Assembly (NCBI GenBank): GCA_937927685.1
Contig: CALBSC010000082.1
Location: 1 to 5,951, forward strand
DNA from: an uncultured Burkholderiales bacterium
GTDB taxonomy: Bacteria > Pseudomonadota > Gammaproteobacteria > Burkholderiales > Burkholderiaceae_C
Direction: 5' to 3'
Length of the DNA: 5,951 nt
The translations under genes and the position numbers were made by a program. Positions within the stretch are counted from its first letter, which is position 1; every line of letters begins with the position of its first letter. Below the pieces are notes generated by a model. It saw nothing but the letters and a program-made list of their open reading frames with translations, made no database searches and was not told where the DNA came from. This document shows positions 5,142 to 5,951 of the stretch, piece by piece.

Positions 5142-5951
5142 TTAGATGTAACGCACCACAATCCGCGCGCTGGCGGCTGGTGCTGATGTGAATCGCAAAG
5201 TCGCCCCGGAATTGACCAGGACGTAGGCATCGAGCGAGTCCTGGACCACGTAATTGACCGTCACGATCAATTTATGGACGCTGGATGCTGCTGTGCTCAG
5301 ACTGAAATCCGTAGCCGAACCGTTGCCTGTAAAGACCTGCGGAGCGACGTTGGATCCGCCCGCCGCAGCGGCATATCCCTGCGCCTGGCTCATGTAGCTC
5401 TGAGCCTGGGTAGCCGAGGCGGCTGAAGCCGTTGCAGAGTTCGCTGATGCAGTGGCACTACCCGCCGAAGCCGTTGCCGAGTTCGCCGCGCTGGTTGCTT
5501 GCTGACTTGCGGTGGCAGCATTGGCAGCGATGGACTGCGCGTAGTACTTGGCTGAATACTCGGTCGATCCAGAAACAGGGCCTGACGTCTTGTTTGCCCA
5601 CTCTTCGGCTGCGGCTGCGCCAGACTGCGCTTCTTTGTCCAGGTACCGCACGCTGATCACGACGCCACTGGCAGGAGCCGAACTGAATCTGAGTGTTGTC
5701 GTGGCTGGTGTGGTGTAGGCATCCAAGGGTGCTTGAGGCACCCCGGCAACCGTCACCATCAGTGCTCCGGGATATCCAACGGGTCGACTGATTGTGAAAT
5801 CCGTCTTCACGCCATCGCCGGTGAACACATCGGCAGGAATGACCGTATTGGCCGTCACCGCCGCTGCCGATCCTGCCGCTTGCCCTGCCCAGTATTTGGC
5901 TGAGTAACCACTGCCGTCGACCGTACCGGTGGTCTTTTGCGCCCAATCAGA
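5142..5951 (-). CDS. Phage tail-fibre protein, N-terminus outside window
   Basis: The last 269 residues of a phage tail fibre. A GTG at 5858 could be mistaken for a start, but the frame stays open to the window edge and the 31 extra residues (DWAQKTTGTVDGSGYSAKYW and on) match an internal repeat, so the gene begins beyond 5951. Two modules alternate. Module A, WAxKTxGxVxGSxYSAKY, occurs at residues ~3-22 and ~118-135. Module B, a ~63-residue beta-rich domain opening VFTGxGxxTDF and closing VRY, occurs at 42-104 and 206-269. Between them, residues ~141-199 are almost only Ala, Ser, Thr, Gln and Asn (SATASANSATASAAS), as in phage trimeric fibre stalks. No tail-tip chaperone or lectin domain is visible. 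The stop (5142-5144) lies 12 bases before the Cys-rich gene, so the two are co-translated neighbours and possibly parts of one fibre assembly. Confidence 0.9.
   Translation of the reverse strand, partial: SDWAQKTTGTVDGSGYSAKYWAGQAAGSAAAVTANTVIPADVFTGDGVKTDFTISRPVGYPGALMVTVAGVPQAPLDAYTTPATTTLRFSSAPASGVVISVRYLDKEAQSGAAAAEEWANKTSGPVSGSTEYSAKYYAQSIAANAATASQQATSAANSATASAGSATASANSATASAASATQAQSYMSQAQGYAAAAGGSNVAPQVFTGNGSATDFSLSTAASSVHKLIVTVNYVVQDSLDAYVLVNSGATLRFTSAPAASARIVVRYI
5316..5828 (-). repeat. Duplicated beta-rich fibre domain (module B copies)
   Basis: Within the tail fibre, two copies of one domain lie at about 5828-5640 and 5336-5145, separated by module A and the Ala/Ser/Thr stalk. Shared landmarks are VFTGDG versus VFTGNG, TDF at the same offset, LDAY versus LDAY, LRFSSAPAS versus LRFTSAPAA, and SVRYL versus VVRYI. 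Module A also recurs (WANKTSGPVSGS versus WAQKTTGTVDGS). The pattern implies growth of the fibre by module duplication. More copies may lie upstream of the window. Confidence 0.75.

Noticed and set aside
5142..5858. GTG at 5858 as the start of the tail-fibre gene
   Set aside because: The frame remains open to 5951 and the upstream residues match the internal WAxKTxGxVxGS...YSAKY repeat.

Overview
The window looks like one end of a Gram-negative bacteriophage or prophage tail-fibre operon, joined abruptly to a piece of a bacterial TonB-dependent receptor gene. The receptor is an outer-membrane protein, so the bacterial side is Gram-negative. The moderately high G+C content and protein style suggest a proteobacterium, perhaps Burkholderiales, but that is only an impression. 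Everything except the first ~500 bases reads on the minus strand as one compact operon with overlapping or near-touching genes. No internal promoter or terminator is apparent.

In transcription order (right to left): (1) a phage tail-fibre protein open at the window edge, with two copies of a beta-rich domain and an Ala/Ser/Thr-rich stalk (5951-5142). (2) A short tail-fibre-like protein with a typical tail motif at its N-terminus, an Asn/Gly/Trp-rich middle and a strikingly Cys-rich, Asn-Cys repeated C-terminus (5129-4575). (3) An unrecognised protein ending in an Ig-like domain (4565-3732). (4-6) Three different Fe(II)/2-oxoglutarate-type oxygenases in a row (3757-3131, 3177-2590, 2597-1932). 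(7) A 67-residue protein of unknown function (1919-1716). (8) A radical SAM/SPASM enzyme of the peptide/protein-maturase type, with all the expected cluster cysteines (1716-424). On the plus strand, bases 1 to roughly 500 encode part of a TonB-dependent receptor barrel. It runs into the 3' end of the radical SAM gene tail to tail, and each reading frame ends in the antisense of the other gene.

The arrangement suggests a tail-protein modification cassette. Structural tail proteins, one carrying a patterned Asn-Cys tract, are co-transcribed with a maturase-like radical SAM enzyme and three candidate hydroxylases. A reasonable hypothesis is that these enzymes modify residues (for example Cys or Asn) in the tail tip, a RiPP-like maturation of a virion protein. 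Enzyme families and motifs are read directly from sequence. The substrate, the chemistry and the link between the parts are inference. A plain metal-binding or disulfide-rich tip is the main alternative.
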